Translations under genes and position numbers: made by a program
Origin: Lingula anatina
Taxonomy: Eukaryota > Brachiopoda > Lingulata > Lingulida > Lingulidae
DNA: 64,000 bases
Direction: 5' to 3'
Assembly: GCF_001039355.2 (NCBI RefSeq)
Contig: NW_019775709.1
Location: forward strand, 1 to 64,000
Notes under the pieces: model-generated
What the model was told of the DNA's origin: nothing
The model's input: only the letters and a program-made list of their open reading frames with translations
Database searches by the model: none
In this document: positions 50,402 through 61,431 of the stretch, piece by piece
How the letters are laid out: every line of letters starts with the position of its first letter
How positions within the stretch are numbered: position 1 is the stretch's first letter

Positions 50402-52692
50402 TTTTATATAGTTGTTTAACATGGAAATACTGAGAGAGAGAGAGAGAGAAGGGAAGATAGCTATATTCTAGCCTTAGCCTTTCTACACGTATATTCAATG
50501 TTACTGTAATGTGTCATCCTTAGTCTATAATTAACCCCACCTGTTATTCTAATCAACTCTTACCTCAACTTCTTCAATATCTGGTAAATATATCCTCTCA
50601 CATATCAATTGTGCAATCCTGTCTCCTTTATTAACTATAAATAAATGAATAATATTTTAATATTCAATACAATTTAAATATAATACTATAATCAAAATAC
50701 ACAAAGTGAAACTGCAGTTGAGAGTTTAATACAAGCATCCTCATGAACTGCTGTGGAAAGATGCCAAATGGAACTTTGTCCAGGCAAGATTCATATCTAA
50801 ATGTACAAATAATGATACTGGTTATATTGTACTTATTTTACATTGCATTAGAGATGTAAAATGTGCTGTTAAACAAAGAATGTCGATGTCTATGCTCTAA
50901 ATAAATAGTTTAAAATCTCCAGTTATGCAGTTTGAAGTTTTTGCTTTTTTTTTAATGCCTGCAAAGACAGAATTTCATTAACGTCTTGTACTGAACAATG
51001 TTTTAGCATCATTAGCCAGTAAATCATTTTAATGTGCTGAAAAATGAAATAGCTGCCTGGTGCTTATGAAATTCTCACTGGAGGATGACATCTCAACATG
51101 AACATATTCTTGCACTACATACAAAAATACCAGTACATATAATTTCCAGTTTAAAAAAAGTTCTTACCTTTAAATGGCTGCTCCCCAAAATTAAACAATA
51201 ACACCCCTACATTGCCTCTATAGTCCTCATCAATCACACCAGCTGAAGCAAAATGTATTATTTTTTTTAAAGTCAGATTTTGGTGCTAATGTTGATATAA
51301 GATTATAATATAATACTCTAAAAAATACACATTTTCTACAAAAAAAAAAATTAATTAATAGATACAATTCACTGTGTATGGTTGGTTTGAATAAGCAGTA
51401 TGTCTGAGACTATGCATAATTTATACTCACCACCAACATCTATGAAATTCTTTAAAGCCAGGCCAGATCTTGGTGCTGAAATTAGCATCCCACTTAAACA
51501 TAAACATGTTTGGGACAGAAAGTGACAATCTTTTATGCCATTTTAACTCTAGGTATTATTCTCTGTTTGCAATAAGTGAATATGTTGTGATAAAAAATAT
51601 GTTTGCTGTATCTCAAGCTAATATGAAGAAATTTATTATAAGGGTCATCAGTTCAGAGGATCTTTACAGTTAAAGTTTTAATTTTTAACCCAAAAGTTAC
51701 CGTAAGAGCCATACCATTTTAAGAACATTACCAGCAAAAAATGAAATGAACAGAGACTCGTGACTTGCCATTTAATTAAGTGAGATTTTGTAGGTTTTGG
51801 GTTCAGAAATAATCAGCGGAAGACTAGAAAGTGTGGTGCAACAATTACATGTCATAAAAGCTGGCATAATTTATGCAAAGACGTTCTTTTTCTCTCTAAA
51901 TAACAGTATATTGCAATGCGAGACAGTAAAATTGAATTCAACATGTTTTGCATGTCACTTTTGTATTGCATTCTAAGACATCTTTCCTTTGCATGAAGTT
52001 TCACCCTTATTGCTGATTAGGTAAACAAATGTTAAATCATGTTTTTCTAGTCTCATATGTCATCATGCTGTGCTCACAGCCTCATTTCAGGCTATTTTAG
52101 ATGTTTTTCCCTTGAATCTAACAATGAATCTACATGTACAATGATATTTCTCACTAACCTACTCTTCCATAGCATCCATCAGGAACAGCTATTTGGATAT
52201 CAGTTTTTGCAAGAACCTTCCCTTTAGATGGAACTTCATAATCGTAAGCACTAAAAGTCATCATGTATAAGAACCATCAAATCAAACAGTTAAAATGAAA
52301 TCAAAATATTTACGAGTTAGCACCATTAATTACAGGCATTTTTTTTTTTTCATCACGAGGAATTTGCTTCAACTTTCAAGTTACAGGCATCTAATTTTAT
52401 CTCAATGCACATTATCAAAACAACTATATATAAAATATAACGATCGGGTATCCAAATCACAAAGCGAGATCTATTATTTTTCAGAATATACTACAGCTGT
52501 ACAGCGTGCGTTATATTTAAAAAAATCATACCTGTATAAATCATAACCAGCTGCCAAATGAGAGCCTTTGGTTGGTGCAATAGCGTTTTCAGTCAGCTTT
52601 GCAAACCGGAGTATTATCTTATTTGAAGGCATTATCTTGGGCTTTTTGCAGGGAGAGACACAGCTGCTTTCAACAATGGCAAATGTTGTCAT
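50242..52692 (-). CDS. DUT: Deoxyuridine triphosphatase, copy 1
   Basis: It hydrolyses dUTP to dUMP and pyrophosphate, preventing uracil incorporation and feeding thymidylate synthesis. It acts as a homotrimer. Six exons in phase: 52692-52532, 52250-52159, 51475-51431, 51242-51168, 50634-50564 and 50319-50242, giving 173 residues. All five trimeric dUTPase motifs are seen: 1 AAGYDLYSAYD (about residues 47-57), 2 APRSGLALK, 3 [19 protein letters not shown], 4 [12 protein letters not shown] and 5 GEGGFGSTG. The start [10 protein letters not shown] is the first in-frame ATG; the codon opening the frame upstream at 52737 is TTG. The following SPCKKPKI resembles the nuclear-isoform localisation segment of human DUT. 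No mitochondrial leader exon was seen. It is head to head with KTI12. Confidence 0.97.
50361..50449. repeat. (AT)n and (GA)n microsatellites in the last DUT intron
   Basis: AT run at about 50361-50399, GA run at about 50431-50449. Copy 2 has runs of different length at 61394-61429 and 61461-61488. Confidence 0.95.
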
Positions 52693-52779
52693 AGTAAAAA
52701 TGCCGCGAAAAAGAATTTCCCGCTGTCCTTTGCGCAAGCGCTGTAGAAAACCGGAAGTTACTCGACTTCCGTTAACAAC
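52693..52779. promoter_or_regulatory. Bidirectional DUT/KTI12 promoter, copy 1
   Basis: Only 87 bases separate the DUT and KTI12 start codons. The interval has GCGCAAGCGC (52732-52741), one base from the NRF1 palindrome, and two facing ETS sites, CCGGAAGT (52751-52758) and ACTTCCG (52765-52771). NRF1 plus paired ETS/GABP sites are typical of housekeeping divergent promoters. Both transcripts must start inside or overlapping this interval. Confidence 0.75.
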
Positions 52780-55462
52780 ATGCCTTTGGTGGTGATGTGT
52801 GGCTTACCATGTAGTGGCAAAACTACGCGAACTAACCAACTAAAACACTACTTAGAGTCAGAATTAAGTAAAGCAGTACATATCATTGATGACCATGCAA
52901 TTGGGATCGACAAAAATGAAATATATGCAGGTAAATGATTCCATTTTTATAATCACAAACTAAAGCACGATAACGTTCATGTCAAGTGAATATTGTGATC
53001 TCCGAGTTTGATATGATCCACAAACTTGGCACAACAGCTCATGTCAGAGACCATATACAGGAGTACTAACGCATACATCTACAGGCTTTGGGTAGGAATG
53101 GAGGCCGTACGAATGAGCCATAGACAGATCAATGCTAAGTATGTTACCACGAAAGAAAAAAAAGGATTTACAACTGTAAATGCAACACACATTGACACAA
53201 GAATGGACAACATTTAGTTTGTTATATCTCACACAGTACATGCATACTCCACTGTTTCTTGTATTCTGCTTTCTTTGAATATAAATTATTACAGGTTAAT
53301 TTTGCTTTACTTATTTATCTCTATGAAGGACTTACCTGTAAAACTTTCTTAAATTGCAGAATCTAAGAGTGAAAAGGATGCAAGGAGTGCCTTAAAGTCT
53401 GCCGTGCAAAGGCATGTACATTTGAACCTGTTTCATATAAAAGGGTGTTACTTTTGGCAATCTATAAACTGGAGTAATAATCTTATAATAAAGTTTATCT
53501 TTGAACATTTTTTGAAAAATGACCAATATGTAGTGTCACAATTTATCTGTGTATTTTTCTTTGCAGAAAATTGTCACGAGAAGATGTTTTGATACTGGAT
53601 TCACTGAATTATATAAAAGGTATTGTGGTAAACTATGCACAAGTAATTTTCATAGATCTTGATTCCCTTCATTAGCCTTAAGTCTTTGTGATTGAACAAA
53701 ACTTTAGTGATTTCAAACTGCATAAAGTTACAGCTGATTATTCTCAATAACTAATGTTGAAAAACGCTCATTTTAATAACAGAATAATATGAGTTCTAAA
53801 TGTTTAAGGTTACAGATATGAACTTTTTTGTTTAACAAAAGCCAGTCAGACACCACATGCTGTAGTAAGTATTTTGAATTTTTTACAAATTTGAATTTTC
53901 TTTGTTGCTGGTTTGATTCAGTTGCATTTCATTTTGTTGAATTTTCTGCCTGTATAGGTGCAGTGTTCCATCTTTAAATGACTGATTGACTAATAGATAA
54001 ACCAGCTCAAATCAACCTATTTCATGTCAGCAAACTGTACCCAGGTTTTTGGAGAAATAACTTCACTGCTTATTTTTTCCTCCTTATTTTGTTAGATACA
54101 TTGTGAAATAGACCCTCATCAAGCAGCAGAATGGAACAAAAACAGGAGTGAAGAAGACAGTTATTCTCAAGAAATGTAAGACTTATGTTAGACTATGCCA
54201 TGCAGCATTCAGATGGTTTCTCCCTTAATTGCTTTAGAATGCTGGAAATCCATTGCCTGTCTGTATGTATGTATGTATGTCTGATTAGAGGCAGTCTCAA
54301 AAATTTGAAATGCATTTGGATTATCATATTTAAGTTACTGCATTTTGTGATATTTTGCAGTTATGGAGATATATAAACAGCCATTCAATTTAAAATGCTG
54401 CTTTAAACAGGAAAAGCCTAGTTCAGTGTACATACAATTACTCATTCATTTTGGATAGGCTATTCCTTTTGTTGAAATATAAATTTCTAGGAGTTTTAAG
54501 GTAATGTGACTTTCTTATATCTGTTTCCTTAATTTTATCTGTATTGTACGTACTTTAAATGTGCCACATTTGTTGTCTTCTTTGTGGTAAATTGGCCCTA
54601 AATATTTTTCATTTTTATTTTAGTTTGGATGCCTTAGTCATGAGATTTGAGACCCCAGATTCAAGAAGTCGTTGGGATTCCCCTCTCTTTACAATACATC
54701 CTACTGATGAGCTGCCATATAAGGAAATTAGTGATTCTCTCTTCCAGAGAAAGCCGCCACCACCAAACTTAGCTACTGTTGCAGTAAATATGACCTCTTA
54801 GCCTATTATATCAATTTTTGTTAATAATTATATAAAAAAAATATAGGTTAGTTTGGTGTCAACAATGTGATATGTTATGTCTATTTAATACTTTTGTCTT
54901 ACTTTTTAATTTAAGTGGTATGACTAATTTTGATGGGAATTAGATAGGAGGTTCAACCAGTTATTGAAATTACATTTTTTTTTTTTTTTTGCATTTGCAG
55001 CAACCTTTATCATCTACAAACTTTCTGTATGAATTGGATAGAATAACCCAAGATGTCATCAATGTAAGTACATAAAGGGTGTGAACATTTCAATTACTTG
55101 ATATTTATTTGTTAGTTTATTTGCTTTTTTTTAAATGTGTTTATGTTTTAAATGAAAATATTGCTTCCATTTCAATGATCATCAATACAGATTGAACAAT
55201 CTCAGAATGTAATGTACTTCACCTAATATAAACTCATGAATACAAAATGCTAAAACATTTTAGGTCATTTTGGATGCACAAAAAACAAGTGTTCCTGGTG
55301 ACAAAGTTGCTATCCCTAATGCTCAAGAAAAGGTAATGAATGTGCTGCTGTTCACTGGTCCACACTGCCCACTATACCTGGAGTAGTTGGTGTTTATAAT
55401 GGTCTTTTCAACAATTTTTTGTGATTTAATAACTATTATAAAACAAGCAAATCAGATGTGAT

Positions 55463-55495
<33 letters not shown>

Positions 55496-55843
55496 GTTTA
55501 TATTCAAGTTATACACATAGTAAATATACATTAAAAATTGATATCTGCCATGAACTTAAAAAAAAAGCAGGAGATTTAGGAGTATGTTTAAAATACAGAA
55601 ACTGTAAATCATCAATAACTTAATCCCCAGTTATTAAATTGATCACTTTTTGAAATATGCAAATATGTATTTTATGATAAGTGTACTTTTATTTTACAGG
55701 TTGAGCTTTTTAAGCATGTCACTCTGGCAGAATTACAACGGACAAGAAGACAATTTATTTCATACACAAAAATGCACCCAATGGAAGATACCAGTAAAAT
55801 TGGAAATATGTTTGTTCAGTATTTAAATAAAAGTATCCGGTGA
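52780..55843 (+). CDS. KTI12: KTI12 homologue, Elongator-associated P-loop protein
   Basis: KTI12 is an ATPase that binds tRNA and regulates Elongator-dependent wobble-uridine modification. Nine exons in phase: 52780-52930, 53360-53411, 53567-53619, 53809-53864, 54096-54175, 54624-54783, 55001-55063, 55264-55332 and 55700-55843, giving 275 residues. Seen: start MPLVVMCGLPCSGKTTR with Walker A (GLPCSGKTT), VLILDSLNYIKGYRYELFCL, LVMRFETPDSRSRWDSPLF, the C-terminal tRNA-binding part with TSVPGDKV, and RRQFISYTKMHP near the end. It is shorter than human KTI12 (354) because the low-complexity middle insertion of mammals is absent. Frame requires intron 2 to start with GC (CAAAG-GCATGT), a second GC-AG intron in this window. 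Confidence 0.95.
55464..55494. repeat. (AAT)n microsatellite
   Basis: About ten AAT units in the last KTI12 intron. Confidence 0.9.
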
Positions 55844-57931
55844 CACCAACACAATTTGATATTATTTATTTCACCTAGTTGACAACATCCTAGTTTCCAT
55901 CTCAACATTCATTACTTTTTGGCTTAACCAAAAACTATAAACAATGTGGTCATGGTTTTACTATTTCAAAAAAAGCAGTTTTCATGTTGGATAGAGGATT
56001 TTCTTTTTTCTTTTTCCTTTTAAAGCGTATTTATTAATTTTCATTTATTAGTTCTTTGCTTAATTATTCTGTACAATGCTTAAACCGTTTGCAAGGAACA
56101 AGACTGAAAATTTCAAGTTTTATATCTTTACTACCTATCAGTGCAGTGAACCACAAAATCAGTCATAGAAAATGGATAGGGAGGATGTAGAATACAGATT
56201 TACAGTATCTATATGTTGTGTATTGTAACCTTTGATTGTGACGATAAATGATGCAAATGTGCAGAATAATTCTTGGCTGGATTTTGTGCTTTATTTCATC
56301 TCCATACTGTCGAAATTGAAACATGTCACTTCACAAGTTGCAAACAATGTGATATAAAATGATGCCTCTTATTATAATGAACCTAGGACTGTAACACATA
56401 CTATAACTTCTGAAATTGGAAGTTTTACCTTTTTTGAAACATTTTTTTTTTAAAAAGAAAATAAAGATTTTTATAGTTTTACTTGGATTTTTTCTCTTGA
56501 TACATTCAAAGCAATAATTAATCCAATACAAATCTATTATGAAAACTTATCAATAAATGCAAAAGAACATTGTAAATATATTTTAATGTGGATTAGTATC
56601 TTTTTACTTAGACATTTTCTTTCACTCGTGAATCATTGCTTGACCCATCTCTGGACTTTGCTTCAATGCTTTATTCAATTTTAAATTTAATTTAGTTGCA
56701 AAATGACTGGACAGTCATTAAGAATGCCATGTCTTCCTGTACCTTTCAAAAAGTACTTTATCGTTTGTTTTCCTTAATTGATGGAAACAATAGTAGTTTT
56801 ACAGTATATATATATACATATAACAGAAATTTATATGGCATAGGGAAATTTTTCGAACACTTACAGTATGCATTTAACTATCATATATTCTACGCGTTGA
56901 AAAACATTGATCCTGAAATCAATAAAGCCAAAAAATAAAATCAAACTTTCACAATTTAATTATAGTTTTGAACTGTAAATGATAAAAAGCATGACATCAG
57001 CAACATTACCGACATACTTGATTTTTGACGTGTCTTGACAGTGTATACATTTTTTGTTACTTAAAATTCTTTGATGTAGGGAGCAAAATCTATGCTGACT
57101 AACTTACATAAAGTGTAGCAGGTTATACATCACTTCCAGGCAGCCTTATTTGGTAATTTTGAGGCAAGGCATGAAGTTTTGTCTCTATTTTGGATTGTCT
57201 GAAAATTTAATTAATTACAGAAATTTATTTGTTCATTTTCCTTTAGTTTGGTGTGTTATTTTTTATTTCAATTTGATATTTTACTGCCTGCATGGGATCA
57301 GTTTTGTATGCCCTCCTCTCTGCTACATTTTAGTGCTTGTTTCGTCCGCTTGGCGGCAGCACGTTACAGTGAAGATCTTGTTTAGGTGTCTTGAGTGGAA
57401 GTGTTTTAATCTGAAGTATGGTGTTAGTTGAAGCATGGAAAGTATATTTTAAAGAATTAAACGTTACAATGGAAGTGAATGAGATTGTTAATAGTGATTT
57501 TTAACCAGCAGAAAAAGGTAGCTGTGCCATTTCTGGGTCTCAGAGGTACTGCGCATCATTTGGGAGCTTCAGTGCCCTAAGCTATGACCTTCACCCTGCA
57601 GGAACACGCTGTTGATGCTATCGTTTGTGTTTATGATGATGTATTAAGCTACAGTTGATAATATACAGAAAGGTAGTATTCCACAATTAGTGTATGTTTC
57701 TTTAAAGATATCATCGTGTGACTGGTGGTATATTTTATATGCCACTGTGCTGGTACATTCAGTGTTAACACAGTGTTAGTGCTAGAGTACACATGGTAGT
57801 CTACACCATGTACTGTAATACCAACTACAATATTGAATATATGTACTGAGTACACGGTAGATCATGATATAGTTTTAGGTGATCAGGTGTGCCCACCTCA
57901 CAGATTACCTTTATCTTAACTCTAGATCAAG
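55844..57931. other. Intergenic stretch after KTI12
   Basis: No exon recognised. AT-rich, with polyadenylation-like AATAAA signals (near 56458 and 56920). The part near 57340-57660 is GC-richer and may contain the promoter of the following gene. Confidence 0.45.
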
Positions 57932-58201
57932 ATGCTAAGTGGATATTCTGTTGGGCAGTTGTCTTTGCTGATCTCTGGTGGCAATGGTGGTAAGAAAAAG
58001 AAGAAAAAGGATAAATCTGCAGCCTTATTTGAAAACAGCCCAAGTTGTGGCAAGAAGAAAGACTCATTTCCAGGCCTTTTCAACTCAAACACCCGCACCA
58101 TGAAGAAAGAAGATAATTTTACAGTTACAGTCAAAAATAGCGCAATAACTGCATCAAAGGCCAAACTTTTTGAAGCAGCATCAAAGCATACTGATACACA
58201 A
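57932..58201 (+). CDS. First exon resembling RBM34 (partial)
   Basis: ATG 57932 opens 90 codons ending at a donor (CAA-GTAATG) in phase 0. The product begins MLSGYSVGQLSLLISGG and has a lysine-rich run and the pattern SFPGLFNS. The opening tyrosine-x-valine-glycine-glutamine and the GLFNS stretch recall the start of RBM34 (nucleolar RNA-binding protein), whose RNA-recognition motifs would be in later exons. Those exons are absent here because the duplicated isochorismatase segment follows within 200 bases. Gene identity is a weak inference. The truncation supports a misjoin or a breakpoint right after it. Confidence 0.45.
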
Positions 58202-58367
58202 GTAATGTCTTTTGTTTACTGTTTTCCTTACTCTATGATTGATTGTTGCTTTGAACTCAGGTCAGCATCAGTGTAGCATTCTAAAAATCTTTTATCAGTA
58301 TTTACTGCTGGAACAAAAGGATTGCTTTGTTTAGAGTTTTGTCTAATGCCCTTTTGAGTATTAATTG

Positions 58368-58368
58368 N
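58368..58368. other. Single ambiguous base beside the duplication junction
   Basis: An isolated N, about 30 bases before the start of homology with copy 1. Confidence 1.
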
Positions 58369-58550
58369 AAAATTTACCTTTGACCTACTTTTCATTTAAT
58401 TATTTATTTATTATTTTTCTTTATTTTATTATTAATATTGTTTTTTTATTTTTATTTATTTATTTATTTATTTTTTTTTTTTTGAAGAATAGTAGTATGT
58501 AGTAGCTAATTCCTATACTCTGTGATATAAAACTTGATCCCTTTATATAG

Positions 58551-60231
58551 TATCCAAAAGGTCTTGGCCACACAGTGCCCGAATTAAAAGTGGACCATGC
58601 TGTGGGAGTTTTCCCTAAAACCAAATTTAGCATGATTATACCAGAGGTGGAAAAGAAATTGGAAAGCCTCCGTGATGGAAATGTTAAGCATGTTGTCCTG
58701 TTTGGTATTGAGGTGAGTAATTGAATTTTTTAATTGTTTAAAATAGGCGAGCAGAAAACTGCCATCAACATTTTTAGTCGATAATGTCACAGCCTAAGGT
58801 AATGTAACTTTCATTGAGATGGAGGGAGGCCTGAAGGAGCAGTTAATGGTAAAATATCATATGCAGGGAGTTGTTTCAATCTGTCCATTTATCAGTGGTT
58901 AAGTGCATTGATGTCAGAATAGGAAGTTTTGTTTTTCAGACTCATGTATGCATTCAACAAACAGCAATAGATTTACTGAAGAAGAATATAGAGGTCTATG
59001 TGGTTGCTGATGCATGCTCCTCCAGAAGCCAGATGGACAGGATTTTTGCATTGAAGGTCTGTAACCCGTCAGATTATCTATGACATGGGTGAAAATTGTA
59101 AAAGCTGAAAAACGTGAAAGTATAGCATTTACAATTAGACCATATTGAAAAAAAAATGAAGACTGAAAATCCTAAAATCAGGCTTAATCCTGAAAACTTT
59201 CACCCACAATCTTTAATGCATCCATTTTAGGGTATTGTAACCCCTTATTTTCACCCATATACCGAAAATGAGGTTTTTCCCATTCATTATTCAATAATGC
59301 ATCTATCTTTGTGCCGATTTAAAACAATAAAAATATATCGAAAATATAAAATGTTGGCATTTATGTTTCTTTTTGCAATGTATAAGCATAGGCAACTCTT
59401 AAGCTTTAATCTTGGAGTTAACACTTTTCTGTTTTGAGGTGAGATAGCAATTGGTATGGGGCATAACTTCATCCCTGAACAAGATTTTATCACAAAAATT
59501 GGCAGAATTGACCACGAATGTTTGGGGTACAATCCTGTGCTGTCCTTTTGGTTGAAATATTTTTGTCATGAAGTTAGAAGTCCCTAATTACAGATTTTCA
59601 TTAAAATAAAGGCATTTTACTTTATCAAAGATAAAATCTGAACAAAGATGTTTAAGAAAAAATGCTGGCAGGATTTTGGCGTACTAAATGGTGTCGTTAA
59701 ATCAGCATTGAAATGGTGATCATGGGTGCTCAGGAAAAGGAGAAATTTGAGAAACCAATTTTTCAGTTTTTACCCCAAAATCACAATTATGACACCACCT
59801 GTAAGATGACATGTGTAAATGTTAATTAATTTAGTCACTGAACACTGAATACTATTTTTCTATTACCCAAAAGAATGTATTTAAGGCAATAAGTAAGGAG
59901 TTATGGGTGAAGGGCGACAACATCCATTTTAACTTACTAAACAAACTGAAGCAGGGATGAGTTGCATTAGGAAATAATTGGTGTCAAAATCAGTGCACTG
60001 CAAGAGTGACAGTTGCACAAATTGATTGATGCAGGATGTGATGCTATAGTGATTTTAAGTGTTCTGAACTTTAATCATTTTCAGAGGCTGGATCAAGCAG
60101 GTGCAATTGTTACTACCAGCGAATCTGTCCTGCTTCAACTTCTTGGAGATAAAGATCATCCCAAGTTCAAGGAAGTTCAAAGTCTGATCAAAGTTAGTGC
60201 ACCTACATCAGGGCTAATTGGAAATGTTTAA
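58551..60231 (+). CDS. Isochorismatase domain-containing protein, copy 2 (exons 3-5 only)
   Basis: Exons 58551-58712, 58940-59056 and 60085-60231 match copy 1 exons 3-5 with open frames and intact splice sites. They carry the catalytic Lys (FPKTKFSM) and Cys (THVCIQQT). Exons 1-2, with the start and the catalytic Asp, are missing: the RBM34-like exon lies there instead. Exon 3 is nine bases longer than in copy 1 ([10 protein letters not shown] against VDHAFPK) and reads KKLESL instead of DELKRL. The longer form agrees in length with human ISOC1, so copy 1 carries the deletion. As it stands this is a 5'-truncated gene, or one allele cut by the assembly. Confidence 0.9.
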
Positions 60232-60388
60232 CATCTCTTAACAGAGCATTGAATCTAGAACTCAAGAGAACAGTAAAAAAGTCGAGAATTATGATGGTTT
60301 TTTGAAATTGAGAAAATCCTCAAAACTGACACTATAAACTATTTTATAAAAAATTAGACTGACATGTAGTATCCAAGTTTACATGCAT

Positions 60389-60698
60389 ATGAAAATTGCA
60401 TCCATGCTGAATAAAACCTAGATTAACTGACGATGCAGTTTTCATATCCCCTTAAATAATAGTTAGTTTTTATATAAGGTTTAGTGTAGCCTATTCTAGT
60501 TGAATCAATTTTTTTTTCTTTTGTTATCCCTATATTGATCTATATCGAGTAGTACTTGTACTTTCCCTGCTTTAGTCTAGACATTATAGAATGTATATCA
60601 AACTGTATATGGTAATCACTCTGCGGATTACTTCTTGTATTTGTATTTGATCATGCCCGGATGTAGGGCGATTGTCAATAAACTTCTGATTCTGATTC
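60389..60698 (+). mobile_element. 5'-truncated LINE-like insertion present only in copy 2
   Basis: Absent from the matching place in copy 1 (49656-49660, TGCAT). In copy 2 the insert is flanked by TGCAT on both sides, a 5-bp target duplication. Its 3' end TTGTCAATAAACTTCTGATT with repeated TTCTGA units is like that of a LINE; the relic in MRPL9 intron 5 has a related end (TGTCAATAAAGAATCTGA). The 5' end has a short inverted repeat (ATGAAAATTGCATC and GATGCAGTTTTCAT). No coding part remains. Confidence 0.85.
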
Positions 60699-61273
60699 TG
60701 CATTTAAATGTTTTAGTGCACTGCCATTATTAATTTTTGAATTTTTCAGTTTTAATAATTGCTTTATTTCTGATATTCTATACACTTTGTAGTTAGTAAT
60801 ACCAGCCAGCAAAATAAAGCACTTCAAGGGATATATGTACCATGTAATCATAGATTTTGTCTTGGATGATCTATACATATTCCAAAGAGAATTTTTATTA
60901 CAAGTGAAATTCATAATGAATCTCGCTATGGAAACTAATGGTCTAAAAGACATACAACAGCTGCTTTTTTATATCAAAAGAAAGGCATCACACACATTGT
61001 TATTAGAGAGTAAATAATGTCACTAAAAATTCATCATAAGTGCTCTGAAGTGGGTGTTTGAATTCATTGCTTGGGGTTTTAAAAATAATTTCAAAGGCTT
61101 CACTCAGTCACTCTCTTTTTGAAGAAAACTATTTATGAGATTCTACTTAATTGGCCCTTATCAGGCCACTAACATCTGATCCACTGAGGGACCTTATTGG
61201 CTTAAGTTTTTCAAACCGGCAGTATTTTGATAAAAGAACAGTCTGGGGAGATCCCCAACAAGTGAACTTAAAG

Positions 61274-61391
61274 CTATGAATTCTTAGTTCCATTCTGTCC
61301 AATACCAGTTGAGCCAAAGCCACCTTCTCCTCTTGCAGTGTCATCTAATTTCTGTAAATAAATATGAAAATTACTAGTACTGTATTTTACC

Positions 61392-61431
<40 letters not shown>

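Larger units (their letters stand above)
47703..52930. repeat. Duplicated segment, copy 1
   Basis: This block reappears in the same orientation from about 58397 to the window end. It covers the end of isochorismatase intron 2, exons 3-5, all of DUT, the DUT/KTI12 promoter and KTI12 exon 1. Coding differences are few per exon; introns differ by many small indels. The homology starts inside an AT-rich simple sequence (TTATTTATTTATTATTTTTC). Confidence 0.97.

Noticed and set aside
52693-52737. N-terminal extension of DUT (RKGQREILFRG) as a mitochondrial leader
   Set aside because: The frame starts with TTG, not ATG, and lies over the shared promoter motifs. The first in-frame ATG is at 52692.
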